Assembly: GCF_015207105.1 (NCBI RefSeq)
Contig: NZ_JADEXO010000004.1
Span: 1-64,000 of the forward strand
Reading direction: 5' to 3'
Length of the DNA: 64,000 nucleotides
From: a cf. Phormidesmis sp. LEGE 11477
GTDB lineage: Bacteria; Cyanobacteriota; Cyanobacteriia; Phormidesmidales; Phormidesmidaceae
The notes below the pieces were generated by a model. The model was not told where the DNA came from, ran no database searches, and saw only the letters and a list, made by a program, of their open reading frames with translations. Made by a program: the position numbers and the translations under genes. This document shows, one piece after another, positions 27,483 to 36,413 of this stretch (position 1 is its first letter; each line of letters begins with the position of its first letter).

Positions 27483-27869
27483 CTAGTCGTCTCGCTCTAG
27501 AGAATCGTTAGACATTCCAGGCAAAACGCTCTTGGCATTGCCAGGGTAGATCTCAGCCATGTTTTCAACAGCGTCTCCGGTTTCTTCTGCAATGCGTTCT
27601 ATCCGCTCTCCAGGGTTGCCTTTTAGCTGCTTGTTCTCGGCTCTCCACTGAGCGGTGGTAACCGGGCGTCCGTCCGCTTCACCACGGGTGATCATGTCAT
27701 TGAGCATAGCTTTGGTGCTGCCACTGAGGCTAGAGCTGTCTATGCTAGTGGTCAGTAAAAACATGCCAACGAAGGCGATCGCAACAAAGCTCTGTAGCCG
27801 CTGGCCGATCTGAAGCTGCTTTAGCTGACGAACAAATGCTGTTACAGCGCGAGTGGTCGCTTTAAACAT
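27483..27869 (-). CDS. Small membrane-anchored protein, cyanobacterial family of unknown function
   Basis: The 128-residue product has one hydrophobic segment (about residues 28-42, FVAIAFVGMFLLTTS), and the rest is polar. A GNPGERIERIAEETGDAVENMAEIYPGNAK stretch resembles small cyanobacterial proteins labelled low-temperature-induced; I am not sure of the family. It starts at ATG 27869, preceded by AAGGAGACTAC, a strong ribosome-binding site. Confidence 0.7.
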   Translation of the reverse strand: MFKATTRAVTAFVRQLKQLQIGQRLQSFVAIAFVGMFLLTTSIDSSSLSGSTKAMLNDMITRGEADGRPVTTAQWRAENKQLKGNPGERIERIAEETGDAVENMAEIYPGNAKSVLPGMSNDSLERDD

Positions 27870-27994
27870 AAAGATGTAGTCTCCTTATTTTTTCCTAATT
27901 TTATTTCTCTAGACAGCATAGGGGTGTGGCTAAACAAAAAGCTTCTAACAAAGGAGATAGACTGCCTAACCTCAATGACATAGATTCAACGGCG

Positions 27995-29383
27995 TCAGTG
28001 CTGCCACAGACCTAGCTTCATTACAGCATTTTGGATAATTACGAGGAAAGCAACCCCTATCATCACACTGAGTAAAACTCGATTGCCGTAGAAGAGCAAA
28101 GATGCGACCACTGAATTTCTGCCTAACTTCTCGGTGGAATTCTCGTCTAACTGCTCACCTGCTCTTTCACCCATTGTCTCATTCTGCCGATTGCTCAAGT
28201 TAGCCTCTGGCCTATTATCCTGAAATTTTCTATCCTGAAGTTTCCACATCATTAGCGCTGGTACTATCCCGAACAAGATGGAATTGCCAAAAGCCCCTGC
28301 CCAGCTCACTGCGCTCAAGAAGATATTGGGATTAAGCGCCGATAGCGCTAGCGGTGGCAACAAAATCAGAGCATAAAATAGCACTTTTCTCAAGATAAGA
28401 TTGCTGGGCCTGAAGTCTCTAAAAACATCTTCAAACACGCTGAATAGACCTAGCGCAAACCCAATAAAAGAAGTCGCGATCGCAAATTCAGAAAATACTG
28501 ACGCTGCCGTCTGTATCTCAGGTCGACCCAAGCCGCCTCTTAGCAATTCAGTCGGCTCTAGCCCGTCGAGCCAGCCGCCTCGCCAGTCCACACTACCCAA
28601 AATCACTGCATTCCAGACGACAAACATCACCAGCGGTACCAAAGAGCCTAAGACAATTGCCCGTCGCACCCGCTGCTTGTCTCCTTCTAGCTGATGAGTG
28701 ACAATCGGCACCACATTCTGATATACAAAAGCAACAAACATCACCGGAATAATAGCGCCCGCTGCCTCCCAGTGCTGATTAGCCCAGCGCGAGACCTCGA
28801 CTTTCTCTAAAGTCAGCCACAGCAGCCGTACAAAAGCAGCCACGACAACCGCCACCAATATATTGTTCAATCCACTAACGAAACGCTCACTTCCCCAAAA
28901 GAGAATGCCACCAAAAACCAGGACGAAAATAAGATGACCCATCCAGGCAGTCGAAAGAGCAGGAATTGAAAAGGATAGGGATGAGTTTTTTAGCGCAGCG
29001 GTAAGGATACTGCCACCTCTAGAGACATAGGCTACGAGTAGTGCGTAGTGAATAAAGATATAGACAGCTCCAGAGGCGATCGCACCGCGCCGACCCAGGC
29101 TGTTTTGGATGGTCGCCAATAGACCTACCTGCGATCGCCCTATTCGCTGCATTACCCGTAGATTTACTTCTGCAATTAGCAGACCAGAGATCAGCATATA
29201 CAGCCACGACAGCAGCATCAAAACCGTCGAAGGCAGCAATCCTGCGGGTGTCGTCACCAGCGGCAATGCCAAAATACCGGCTCCAACTGTCGTCCCAGCG
29301 ATCAAGGTAGCGCTGTCAAACACGCTGCCTTGGCGGTGCCTTAGCCGGGTGCCGCTAAGTTCTAAGTTTGAGAAAAGGGTCAT
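27995..29383 (-). CDS. Aromatic amino acid (Trp/Tyr) permease family transporter
   Basis: The membrane protein has about eleven hydrophobic segments. The first, SATLIAGTTVGAGILALPLVT, is the hallmark of the hydroxy/aromatic amino acid permease family (TyrP/Mtr). PVMFVAFVYQNVVPIVTHQLEGD is another family motif. An insertion between the last two helices (about residues 385-440) is polar and Asn/Glu-rich. It likely imports tyrosine or tryptophan with protons. The ATG at 29383 is used; a TTG at 29401 would add six residues. Confidence 0.88.
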   Translation of the reverse strand: MTLFSNLELSGTRLRHRQGSVFDSATLIAGTTVGAGILALPLVTTPAGLLPSTVLMLLSWLYMLISGLLIAEVNLRVMQRIGRSQVGLLATIQNSLGRRGAIASGAVYIFIHYALLVAYVSRGGSILTAALKNSSLSFSIPALSTAWMGHLIFVLVFGGILFWGSERFVSGLNNILVAVVVAAFVRLLWLTLEKVEVSRWANQHWEAAGAIIPVMFVAFVYQNVVPIVTHQLEGDKQRVRRAIVLGSLVPLVMFVVWNAVILGSVDWRGGWLDGLEPTELLRGGLGRPEIQTAASVFSEFAIATSFIGFALGLFSVFEDVFRDFRPSNLILRKVLFYALILLPPLALSALNPNIFLSAVSWAGAFGNSILFGIVPALMMWKLQDRKFQDNRPEANLSNRQNETMGERAGEQLDENSTEKLGRNSVVASLLFYGNRVLLSVMIGVAFLVIIQNAVMKLGLWQH

Positions 29384-29588
29384 ATAAGAACGCGGCGTCA
29401 AATATAAGAGTAAGCAATGGAGTCACGCAGGTAAGCGTAGGCTACCGCAGCAAAACGTCTGCCTGCTTTTGGGCAGAAATTTGTATCCTAAGATACAAAC
29501 AGCTAGGCCGGAAGGGAGAACTAATGCTGGGGTGAAGCTGCTTACATTGTAGAGTTGGGAAATATTACATAAATTGAGGAGATAATAT

Positions 29589-30401
29589 ATGAGAACTAGA
29601 TCAGTGAATAATAAACCGAGCAGCCAGGCAACTGCCTTCAAGCTATTGACAGCAGCTTCTCTATTTTTGCTACCAGCGTGTGGATCGCCTCAGACTACTG
29701 ATACCGCTGCTGAAGAAGCCAATGTTACCAGCGAAGAGCTAGTTGACGACACCGCCAGCTACGTAGGTGAAGAGGTGACTATTCGGGGTGAGGTTGAAGC
29801 TACCGTCGACGAGACTGCTTTCTTGATGGCAGACGATGACTACTTTAATGGAGAAGGCATCTTAGTGATTAATGCTTCTTCAGAGCCTTTTGTTGTTCCT
29901 GATGTCGGTGAGACTCAAGTGCAGGTCACTGGACAGGTCGAGACTTTTGCGATGACGGCTGTCTCTACAGAATATGGCCTGACCTTAGATGCTGATCTAT
30001 ACAATGAGTACGAAGACCAGCCCGTTATTATTGCCCAATCAATTGCGCTGGCTCCTGACCCAGGTGATATCACAGCAAATCCAGAGTTCTATTACGATAA
30101 GCGAATTGCCGTAGAGGGCGAAGTCGAAGATATTCTCGAATCTGGTCTATTCACCCTAGATGAAGATGAGCTGTTTGGTGGAGACGATCTATTAGTCATT
30201 CCTGGCGAGCTAGCCTCGACAGTTCAAGAAGATGAGATTGTCACCGCAACTGGCGTGCTGCGTCCCTACATCGCAGCCGACTTTGAAAGGGACTACGATT
30301 TGCAGTGGGATCTTTCTGTACAAAAAACTATTGAAGCTGAGTACGAAACCAAGCCCGTATTTGTTGCAGATATGGTTTATCCTTCCGCCGTACCCGAATA
30401 A
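29589..30401 (+). CDS. Lipoprotein with two repeated beta-barrel domains
   Basis: A signal peptide ends in the lipobox LPAC (about residues 28-31), followed by an acidic linker. Two related segments follow: SYVGEEVTIRGEVEATVDETAFLMADDD and YYDKRIAVEGEVEDILESGLFTLDEDELF, each ending in a VTGQVE or VTATGVLRP strand, so the protein looks like two OB-like domains in tandem. It is strongly acidic. It should sit in a membrane facing the periplasm. The function is unknown. ATG 29589 is preceded by GAGGAGATAATAT. Confidence 0.75.
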   Translation: MRTRSVNNKPSSQATAFKLLTAASLFLLPACGSPQTTDTAAEEANVTSEELVDDTASYVGEEVTIRGEVEATVDETAFLMADDDYFNGEGILVINASSEPFVVPDVGETQVQVTGQVETFAMTAVSTEYGLTLDADLYNEYEDQPVIIAQSIALAPDPGDITANPEFYYDKRIAVEGEVEDILESGLFTLDEDELFGGDDLLVIPGELASTVQEDEIVTATGVLRPYIAADFERDYDLQWDLSVQKTIEAEYETKPVFVADMVYPSAVPE

Positions 30402-30522
30402 ACTAGGGCTATGACTCAACCAAAGAAAGTTAGAAAGTGACGCTAGCGGTTGATTCTCGTATCATTCTCTTTTGATACACCCTAGCTCTAGAGCACATGT
30501 ATCTAGATCATATAAAGCAGAC

Positions 30523-30562
30523 AAGAGCACATGGATGGCGAGTTCATCTGTGTGCTCTTTTT
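30523..30562 (+). terminator. Rho-independent terminator
   Basis: A hairpin with arms AAGAGCACA and TGTGCTCTT, an inner GATG/CATC pair and a following T5 run ends transcription of the lipoprotein gene just before the convergent transporter gene. Confidence 0.8.
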
Positions 30563-30583
30563 CAGAATCAAACCGCCGCAGAA

Positions 30584-32011
30584 TCAAATACTTTCCTTCT
30601 CTAGCCGCTTTCGCTCTGCCAGCTTCAGCATGATTTCCGCGTGCATTTCCCTTGTTAGCGGATAGAAATACACCAGTACCATGCCACAAATAAGAAGTAC
30701 TAGCGGCACTGGCCCCGCAAAGAAGCGAATCGCCGTCAGCGCTGACTCGGACTGCTGATCCAGGTTTTGATCAAAGCCGGAGACTTCTAGCGCTAGGCCC
30801 ACTAGATAGATACCTAGCGCCAGTCCAATCTTTTGCAGCAGCGTCATAAAAGCATAAAACGTGCCTTCGCGTCGCCGCCCCGTGTTCAGCTCGTCTAGCT
30901 CAATCACATCCGGCAAAATAGACCACGGCACCACATAGGCCGTCGCTACACCAAAGCCTGCGATCGCACACAGCCCAAACAAAATCCCTGTCTGTCCCGG
31001 CTGTAAAAAGAACAGGGCCACCTGTACTAGAACCCAAATCCCTGAGCCTAAAAAATACAGATTCTTCTTACCAATTCGCTTGCTCAGCGCCGCACAGACA
31101 AACATCATAGCGATCGCCGCCCCCTGCACAATCAGCGCCAGCAGGCTGCCGTCCACATTCATCCAGTACTTGCCATAAAACGGAATCACCGCCGCCGTAA
31201 TCTGGAGCGCCAACCAAGAAAACAGATAGATCCCCACTACAAACAAAAAAGGCCGATTGCGAACCACTACCCTTAGCTGCTGAGCAAAGGACTCTTGCTC
31301 TTCTTCGGCAACATCGCCTAGCGACACCCCTGCCGCTGTCGCCTTCTTGACCATGTAGCCGTAAGTGCCAAAAATGCACAGGTACAAAGTCACAATCGAA
31401 ACCACCCCGCCCAAGATTCCCAGCACGATATACCTTTGGCCTTCATCTTCGATTACCTCAGAGAGCACGCCTGCTGCAATCAAGATTGATAGACCACCGA
31501 CAATAGAAGAAGACAGCCGAAAAGAAGTCAGCGAGGTGCGCTCGTCGTAGTCCTGGGTCATCTCAGCGGTCAGCGTACTGTATGGCAGATTGGTGGTGGT
31601 GAAAAATAGCTGAAAGACCGATGTGATAGCAACGTAGTACCAAAAGCTCATCCATTCGTTTTCAAAGCCCGGTACGATCCAGATAAAGCAGTAGGACAAC
31701 CCAAAAGGAATCGCGGTCAAGAACATCCACGGATAGCGGCGGCCCCAGCGCGTGTTGATGCGATCGCTAAACAATCCCACCAGCGGATCGTTAATCGCAT
31801 CCCAAACTTTGCCAACTGCCAGCACAGAACCCGCCACCACAGGCCGCATTCCTACCACATCTGTTAAAAAAATCAGTAGAAAAAATGATAAAAACTGAGA
31901 AGTGAGCCCCGCGCCGATATCACCCGCGCCATAAGCCAGCTTTACTGGTAGCGTTAGTTTGGGCGACGGATAGTTCACCGTGGCGTGCGGCTGTGGCTCT
32001 AAATTAGCCAT
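30584..32011 (-). CDS. MFS transporter of the GPH (sugar:cation symporter) family
   Basis: The protein has about twelve membrane segments. The N-terminal YGAGDIGAGLTSQF and VGKVWDAINDPLVGLFSDRINTRWGRRYPWM are the diagnostic GPH (MelB/LacS-like) motifs, with Asp residues for cation coupling. Such proteins import melibiose, pentosides or glucuronides; in cyanobacteria the substrate is generally unknown. The start is the ATG at 32011 (MANLEPQ); an upstream frame extension to 32080 adds 23 residues with no family similarity. Confidence 0.88.
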   Translation of the reverse strand: MANLEPQPHATVNYPSPKLTLPVKLAYGAGDIGAGLTSQFLSFFLLIFLTDVVGMRPVVAGSVLAVGKVWDAINDPLVGLFSDRINTRWGRRYPWMFLTAIPFGLSYCFIWIVPGFENEWMSFWYYVAITSVFQLFFTTTNLPYSTLTAEMTQDYDERTSLTSFRLSSSIVGGLSILIAAGVLSEVIEDEGQRYIVLGILGGVVSIVTLYLCIFGTYGYMVKKATAAGVSLGDVAEEEQESFAQQLRVVVRNRPFLFVVGIYLFSWLALQITAAVIPFYGKYWMNVDGSLLALIVQGAAIAMMFVCAALSKRIGKKNLYFLGSGIWVLVQVALFFLQPGQTGILFGLCAIAGFGVATAYVVPWSILPDVIELDELNTGRRREGTFYAFMTLLQKIGLALGIYLVGLALEVSGFDQNLDQQSESALTAIRFFAGPVPLVLLICGMVLVYFYPLTREMHAEIMLKLAERKRLEKESI

Positions 32012-32081
32012 AAGAAAACCCTGTATAAACCCTGTATAAATAAATAACCGTGGTGTAAGCCCGGCAGCACTCGCAGGCAAG

Positions 32082-32777
32082 ATGCCCCCTCATCCAATGT
32101 CAGACCTTCAAGCCCCCACTTCCCAACCCTCTAACTTTCAAGCTTCAAGTCTTCAGCCCCCCGACCTTCAAGCCCCTGACCTTCAAACCCAGAACTTTCA
32201 CGATTCAGACTCTCAAGCTTTAGACTCTCAGACCACCGATCTTTATGTAACCTGGTCAGATTACCACCGCAGCATCGAACAACTGGCACTGATGGTACAC
32301 CGCTCTGGCTGGCAGTTTAATCAGATTGTGTGTTTAGCCAAAGGCGGTCTGCGAATCGGCGATATCCTGTGCCGCATCTCTGATCGTCCGCTAGCTATTC
32401 TCTCGACCGCTTCTTATGGTGGAGAAGGCAACCGCACTCGCGGCTCGATTACTTTCTCTAAAGACCTCAGCATGACCACTGCCAACGTCGGCTCACATAT
32501 TCTGCTAGTCGATGATCTTGTTGATTCTGGTCAGAGTCTGAAACGTAGCATCTCGTGGCTACAGCACAAATATGGTTTTTACATAGATGAGATTCGCACA
32601 GCCGTGCTTTGGCACAAAGACTGCTCTGTGATCGAGCCTGACTACGCTGTCCACTACCTTCAGAACAACCCCTGGATTCATCAGCCCTTTGAGAAGTACG
32701 AGGATATGGACTGGACTCTATTAGCTGAGACCACTGAAGTCGCTGAAGTTGCTAAAACAGCTGATATCCCTGGCTAA
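32082..32777 (+). CDS. Phosphoribosyltransferase with Gln/Ser-rich N-terminal repeats
   Basis: The C-terminal 170 residues form a type I PRTase domain: FNQIVCLAKGGLRIGDILCRI, PRPP-binding loop ILLVDDLVDSGQSLKRS, and VHYLQNNPWIHQPFEKYEDM. It resembles xanthine/hypoxanthine PRTases (Gpt-like). The first 48 residues repeat LQAPxxQ/LQxPD units, with matching 12-18 bp DNA repeats, and are not part of the fold. ATG 32082 is used; ATG 32097 is equally possible. It is divergent from the MFS gene. Confidence 0.82.
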   Translation: MPPHPMSDLQAPTSQPSNFQASSLQPPDLQAPDLQTQNFHDSDSQALDSQTTDLYVTWSDYHRSIEQLALMVHRSGWQFNQIVCLAKGGLRIGDILCRISDRPLAILSTASYGGEGNRTRGSITFSKDLSMTTANVGSHILLVDDLVDSGQSLKRSISWLQHKYGFYIDEIRTAVLWHKDCSVIEPDYAVHYLQNNPWIHQPFEKYEDMDWTLLAETTEVAEVAKTADIPG

Positions 32778-32863
32778 TCAACTTATCTCAGTGCATACCG
32801 ATGGCTGAATCGTCACTATTTGCTATACACTAAACCCCGTCGCTCAAGCCTAATTCTGCTGCT

Positions 32864-33778
32864 GTGAGTAAGCCACCTACCGATCTGCCTTCTAACGAAA
32901 TTCCTGTTGCTCGTCGAGAATCAGCAGAAGTTTCGCTAGCAGAGATTGAAAGCATCAATCTACGATCAAAGTCTTCTAGCAAAGGCATTTGGCTTTCGCT
33001 GCTGCTCTTGGGCCTGGTGGGGCTAGGCGGTCTTGGACTTTGGCAGAAAGAACGTACTAACTTCTATATCGGCAGTGCGATCGCCTATACCAAAAATACG
33101 GTTCTGCGCTGGCGAGGGAATAGTGATACAGCGCTCTCAAGTAGAGGGACCGATCGCTCAGGCGAAACCTCTGTTCCTACGGCCAGTTCAGCTATCGATG
33201 CCGTAGACACCACGGCTAGCGCTTCAGCAGATAGCTCCGCTGAAGCCTCAACAAATAGCCCAACTGCCGATAGCGCTCAACCCGAACAGCTACTGAATCA
33301 TCGCCGCTACAGCGTGGCCGACATCAGCCAATTAGTACCGCTAGCGCCCGATAGCAATATTCTGCTTCAGCCGGAGGCGAAGGTAAAAATTGAGGCGATG
33401 CTAGCAGAGGCCAAGGCTGACGGTGTAAACCTAGGCGTTATCTCCGGTTTTAGAACGATAGAGGATCAAAACTATCTTTATTTTGATTTGAAAGCCGAGC
33501 GCGGTGAAAGTGCGAGCGTCCGCGCTGAAGTCAGCGCTCCGCCTGGATATAGCGAGCATCACACAGGTTATGCGGTTGATTTTGTCGATGAGAGCCAGCC
33601 AGCTACTTTCCTAGAAGAAAGCTTTGAAACCACGCCAGCCTACAAGTGGCTAGTCGCCAACGCCCCTTTTTACAACTTTGAGCTGTCCTTTCCAAAGGAC
33701 AATGGGTCGGTAGCCTATGAACCCTGGCATTGGCGGTACGTCGGCAACCAAGAGAGTCTAGAATTGTTCTATAGATAG
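32864..33778 (+). CDS. D-alanyl-D-alanine carboxypeptidase, VanY/M15B family
   Basis: A transmembrane helix (about 40-60, GIWLSLLLLGLVGLGGLGLW) is followed by a Ser/Thr/Ala-rich linker (about 85-140), then the M15B zinc-peptidase domain: VISGFRTIEDQNYLYF, SEHHTGYAVDF (zinc His and Asp) and YEPWHWRYVG (Glu and His). It trims D-Ala from peptidoglycan stem peptides on the periplasmic side. It starts at GTG 32864. The next gene starts 28 bp after its stop. Confidence 0.92.
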   Translation: MSKPPTDLPSNEIPVARRESAEVSLAEIESINLRSKSSSKGIWLSLLLLGLVGLGGLGLWQKERTNFYIGSAIAYTKNTVLRWRGNSDTALSSRGTDRSGETSVPTASSAIDAVDTTASASADSSAEASTNSPTADSAQPEQLLNHRRYSVADISQLVPLAPDSNILLQPEAKVKIEAMLAEAKADGVNLGVISGFRTIEDQNYLYFDLKAERGESASVRAEVSAPPGYSEHHTGYAVDFVDESQPATFLEESFETTPAYKWLVANAPFYNFELSFPKDNGSVAYEPWHWRYVGNQESLELFYR

Positions 33779-33806
33779 CTGTCAGATAGCTGGCAATTCT
33801 ACAGCA

Positions 33807-34520
33807 ATGAACCCTACCACGCTCAATCTGCTTGCGATCTCTGTATTCGCCTTCACCATGCTGAGTTTGGTAGGGCCACTGATCAATATTTCACCGGGTG
33901 CAGTCGCGATCGCGCTTTCAGGCATTGCGGGTGTGATTGCTATCGATCGCTTTGGCGCTCAGGGCAAAGGCGGTAACCTTCTAGTTGATCTGGTCTCTCG
34001 CCAGTCCTCAGAATATCGTCAGCGCATTCTTCACCATGAAGCTGGGCATTTTTTGGTCGCGCACCTGTTAGATATCCCGGTACAAAGTTATACCCTCAGC
34101 GCTTGGGAAGCGACTAAAGCAGGTATGCCCGGACTAGGGGGTGTGGTTTTAGATACAGCCGCTATCGAAGCCGAGCTGGCGACTGGCACGCTCTCAGCCC
34201 AGCAAATCAACCGCTATTGCATCTTATGGATGGCCGGAATCGCGGCTGAAACTCAAACCTATGGCAGCGCAGCAGGTGGTGAAGACGATCAGATGAAGCT
34301 GAGGCTCTTGTGGCAGCAGACCCAGCGAACCGCCGCCGCCACCGAAACTCAAATTCGCTGGGCGCTATTGCAGGCCCAAACGCTGTTAGAAAAGCAAAAG
34401 GATGCTTATAACGCTCTGGTCACAGCGATGTCTGAGCGAGCGTCAGTCGAAAGCTGTCTGCAAATTATTGAAGCAAACAGAGTCGAGACTAGCAAAGTCG
34501 AAGCGAGCGGAATCGGGTAG
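33807..34520 (+). CDS. FtsH-like M41-type zinc metalloprotease domain protein without AAA domain
   Basis: Two hydrophobic segments (about 10-28 and 31-47) are followed by YRQRILHHEAGHFLVAHLL, where HEAGH is the zinc motif and HHEAGHF is the FtsH peptidase signature. AGIAAETQTYGSAAGGEDDQMKL, with a likely third ligand Asp/Glu, also matches the M41 domain. The AAA ATPase part of FtsH is absent, so it would act alone or with a partner. Similar stand-alone proteins exist in cyanobacteria; their substrate is unknown. It starts at ATG 33807. Confidence 0.8.
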   Translation: MNPTTLNLLAISVFAFTMLSLVGPLINISPGAVAIALSGIAGVIAIDRFGAQGKGGNLLVDLVSRQSSEYRQRILHHEAGHFLVAHLLDIPVQSYTLSAWEATKAGMPGLGGVVLDTAAIEAELATGTLSAQQINRYCILWMAGIAAETQTYGSAAGGEDDQMKLRLLWQQTQRTAAATETQIRWALLQAQTLLEKQKDAYNALVTAMSERASVESCLQIIEANRVETSKVEASGIG

Positions 34521-34626
34521 GCCCCCACCGTTGCCCGTTACCCCCAGTGCCTAGAACTTGAAGCGAAATGCAGAAGTTGCCATATTGCGCTCTTACCAAT
34601 GCTATCTAGATCCTGGCCGACTAAGG

Positions 34627-35748
34627 TTACATGCCAACTTCACTAATCACTCGGTTACGCCCAGATGCTTTTGCCTTCAGCAGATTTTGATCCGCTCTAT
34701 GTAGCAGACTCTGTCCTCTACCGTCATCCTCAGGGTTGAGTGCAGCCACGCCAATGCTGACAGTCAGGGCGATGGTTATGAGCTGATGACTATCGTGACT
34801 CGTATTTACCCGAAAAGGATTGTCGGCAATAGACTGCCGAATGCGATCGGCAATCTCACTACCCTCACCGATATCTGTGCCATTGAGTAAGATGACAAAC
34901 TCTTCCCCACCGTAGCGAAAGGCCGAATCGTAGGAGCGCATGTTACCGGACAGACGTCTAGTCATAGATCTTAGTACCTCGTCTCCTACTAGGTGACCAT
35001 AGCGGTCATTTACCTGCTTAAAGCGGTCGATATCTACCACCATCAAAGTCAAATGCTGTTCTTTAGCGCGGGCTATTTGAATCTGATCGGGTAGGGCGAT
35101 GTCAAAGGCTCGGCGGTTGCTCATCTGCGTCAATGAATCGTTGAGGGCAACTGCTGAAAGCCAGTCGTTAGTTCTAGAAAGGTTGCGATAGCGCTGATTT
35201 CTATGCAGTCCGCTTTGGATATAGGCTTGGATGAGGCGAGAGTGATCTAGCTGAAGGTGCCAAGCGCTGCGCTGTCTAGTTTGAGGAGTCTGCGCTTTTA
35301 TCTTCGTAGCCAAAGAGTGATGAGTAGAAGAGACGCCTGCGGCGATCGCCATCTCACTTTCGCACATTTCATTTTCGCAAGCTGCGCTCTCGGATGCTAG
35401 CCAGATATAGGCATCTGCACCCGTCTCTAGAGCTCGCGCAGTTTTCTCTAGGCGGATCTTCTCTAGCTGGCTGTATCTTTCTTGCTGACAGTGCCTGCTG
35501 CCATCGCTCTGAGCTCGCTCTATGACAATTGAATAAGCGTTCTGATTTGGGCCAAATGTTTTAAAAATTGAGTGGTCTACGAGCTTTAGAATGTGAGCGA
35601 TAATAATATCGGGCGGTGAGTGTCTAGCAGATGCGATCGCCTCGGCAGTAGTCACAGCGGTAGTGATGGTGAGCTCGTTAAGTTCTTGGACTTGCGATCG
35701 CACTCCGGTGATAAATTCTTTTTCGCCGAATAGCAACACGTTGTTCAT
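34627..35748 (-). CDS. GGDEF diguanylate cyclase with N-terminal pseudoreceiver
   Basis: The C-terminal GGDEF domain has the active-site motif FRYGGEEFVILL and the inhibitory site RSYD exactly five residues before it. The signature LTLMVVDIDRFKQVNDRYGHLVGDEVLR is intact, so it probably makes cyclic di-GMP. The first 130 residues look like a receiver fold (VLLFGEKEF, DIIIAHILK, GADAYIWL) but the phospho-Asp site is replaced, so it is likely a pseudoreceiver. It starts at ATG 35748. A 600-bp spacer follows upstream. Confidence 0.88.
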   Translation of the reverse strand: MNNVLLFGEKEFITGVRSQVQELNELTITTAVTTAEAIASARHSPPDIIIAHILKLVDHSIFKTFGPNQNAYSIVIERAQSDGSRHCQQERYSQLEKIRLEKTARALETGADAYIWLASESAACENEMCESEMAIAAGVSSTHHSLATKIKAQTPQTRQRSAWHLQLDHSRLIQAYIQSGLHRNQRYRNLSRTNDWLSAVALNDSLTQMSNRRAFDIALPDQIQIARAKEQHLTLMVVDIDRFKQVNDRYGHLVGDEVLRSMTRRLSGNMRSYDSAFRYGGEEFVILLNGTDIGEGSEIADRIRQSIADNPFRVNTSHDSHQLITIALTVSIGVAALNPEDDGRGQSLLHRADQNLLKAKASGRNRVISEVGM

Positions 35749-36413
35749 GAAAATCTAATTCTGCTGTAGCTGAAACCAAAACTTAGCTGTGAACGGACTA
35801 GAACTTTAGACAATAAAGTAAATAGCGGATAGCCTACCTTAGGCTAAAAACAAGCTGAAAACAGACATTCTCAGTGACCTGTCAACAGCCAAAGCTGCAT
35901 AAACAGAGGTGCTATCCACAGAAAAATATCAAAAAATATCAATCCTTTAATATCAATCATCTTAAGCTAAGGGTTCCATCAAAGCGATACAAATGCTTCA
36001 GTCTCCCTTAATAGCAGACAGTTTCTTCACGAAACGGAACAAGATCTTTAAACACTTTTATCTATTAAAGATTACTGGTTAATGTTCATGACTTAGTACT
36101 TGTTTCTCTATCTTGTTCCTAATCTTATCCATAGATAAGTTGCCTGATATCTATAACACTACAGCGCCACTTTCAAACACATACTATAGAGAAGGCTACG
36201 CCCACCAGAAACACCCTGCGAGCGGTATCGCTGCTAGGTGACCAACGCGCACAGTCAAGTCGGTTAGTTCTAATCAATTAGTCCGAAACGCCATAGAACG
36301 TCGTAGAGTATGGCAACATTGATCAAATTGAATCAAATAAATTGAATCAAACCTAGAGAGCTTTGCTCTTCTGCCAAAATCAGAGCTTTTATAGAGCCTG
36401 CGGTCCTCTGCTT
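35749..36413. other. AT-rich intergenic region, no gene seen
   Basis: The spacer separates the GGDEF gene from alaS. It contains two near-matches to DnaA boxes (CTATCCACA near 35918 and TTATCCATA near 36127) and a short GGCTACGCC element near 36193, but no RNA gene or reading frame that I can support. The alaS promoter should be in its right part. Confidence 0.5.

Noticed and set aside
29423-29641. Hydrophobic 72-aa minus-strand frame before the lipoprotein gene
   Set aside because: It overlaps the start and ribosome-binding site of the lipoprotein gene on the other strand and resembles no known protein.
35900-36140. Possible replication origin: two near-DnaA boxes in an AT-rich spacer
   Set aside because: Only two imperfect boxes, no cluster and no dnaA, dnaN or other replication gene nearby.
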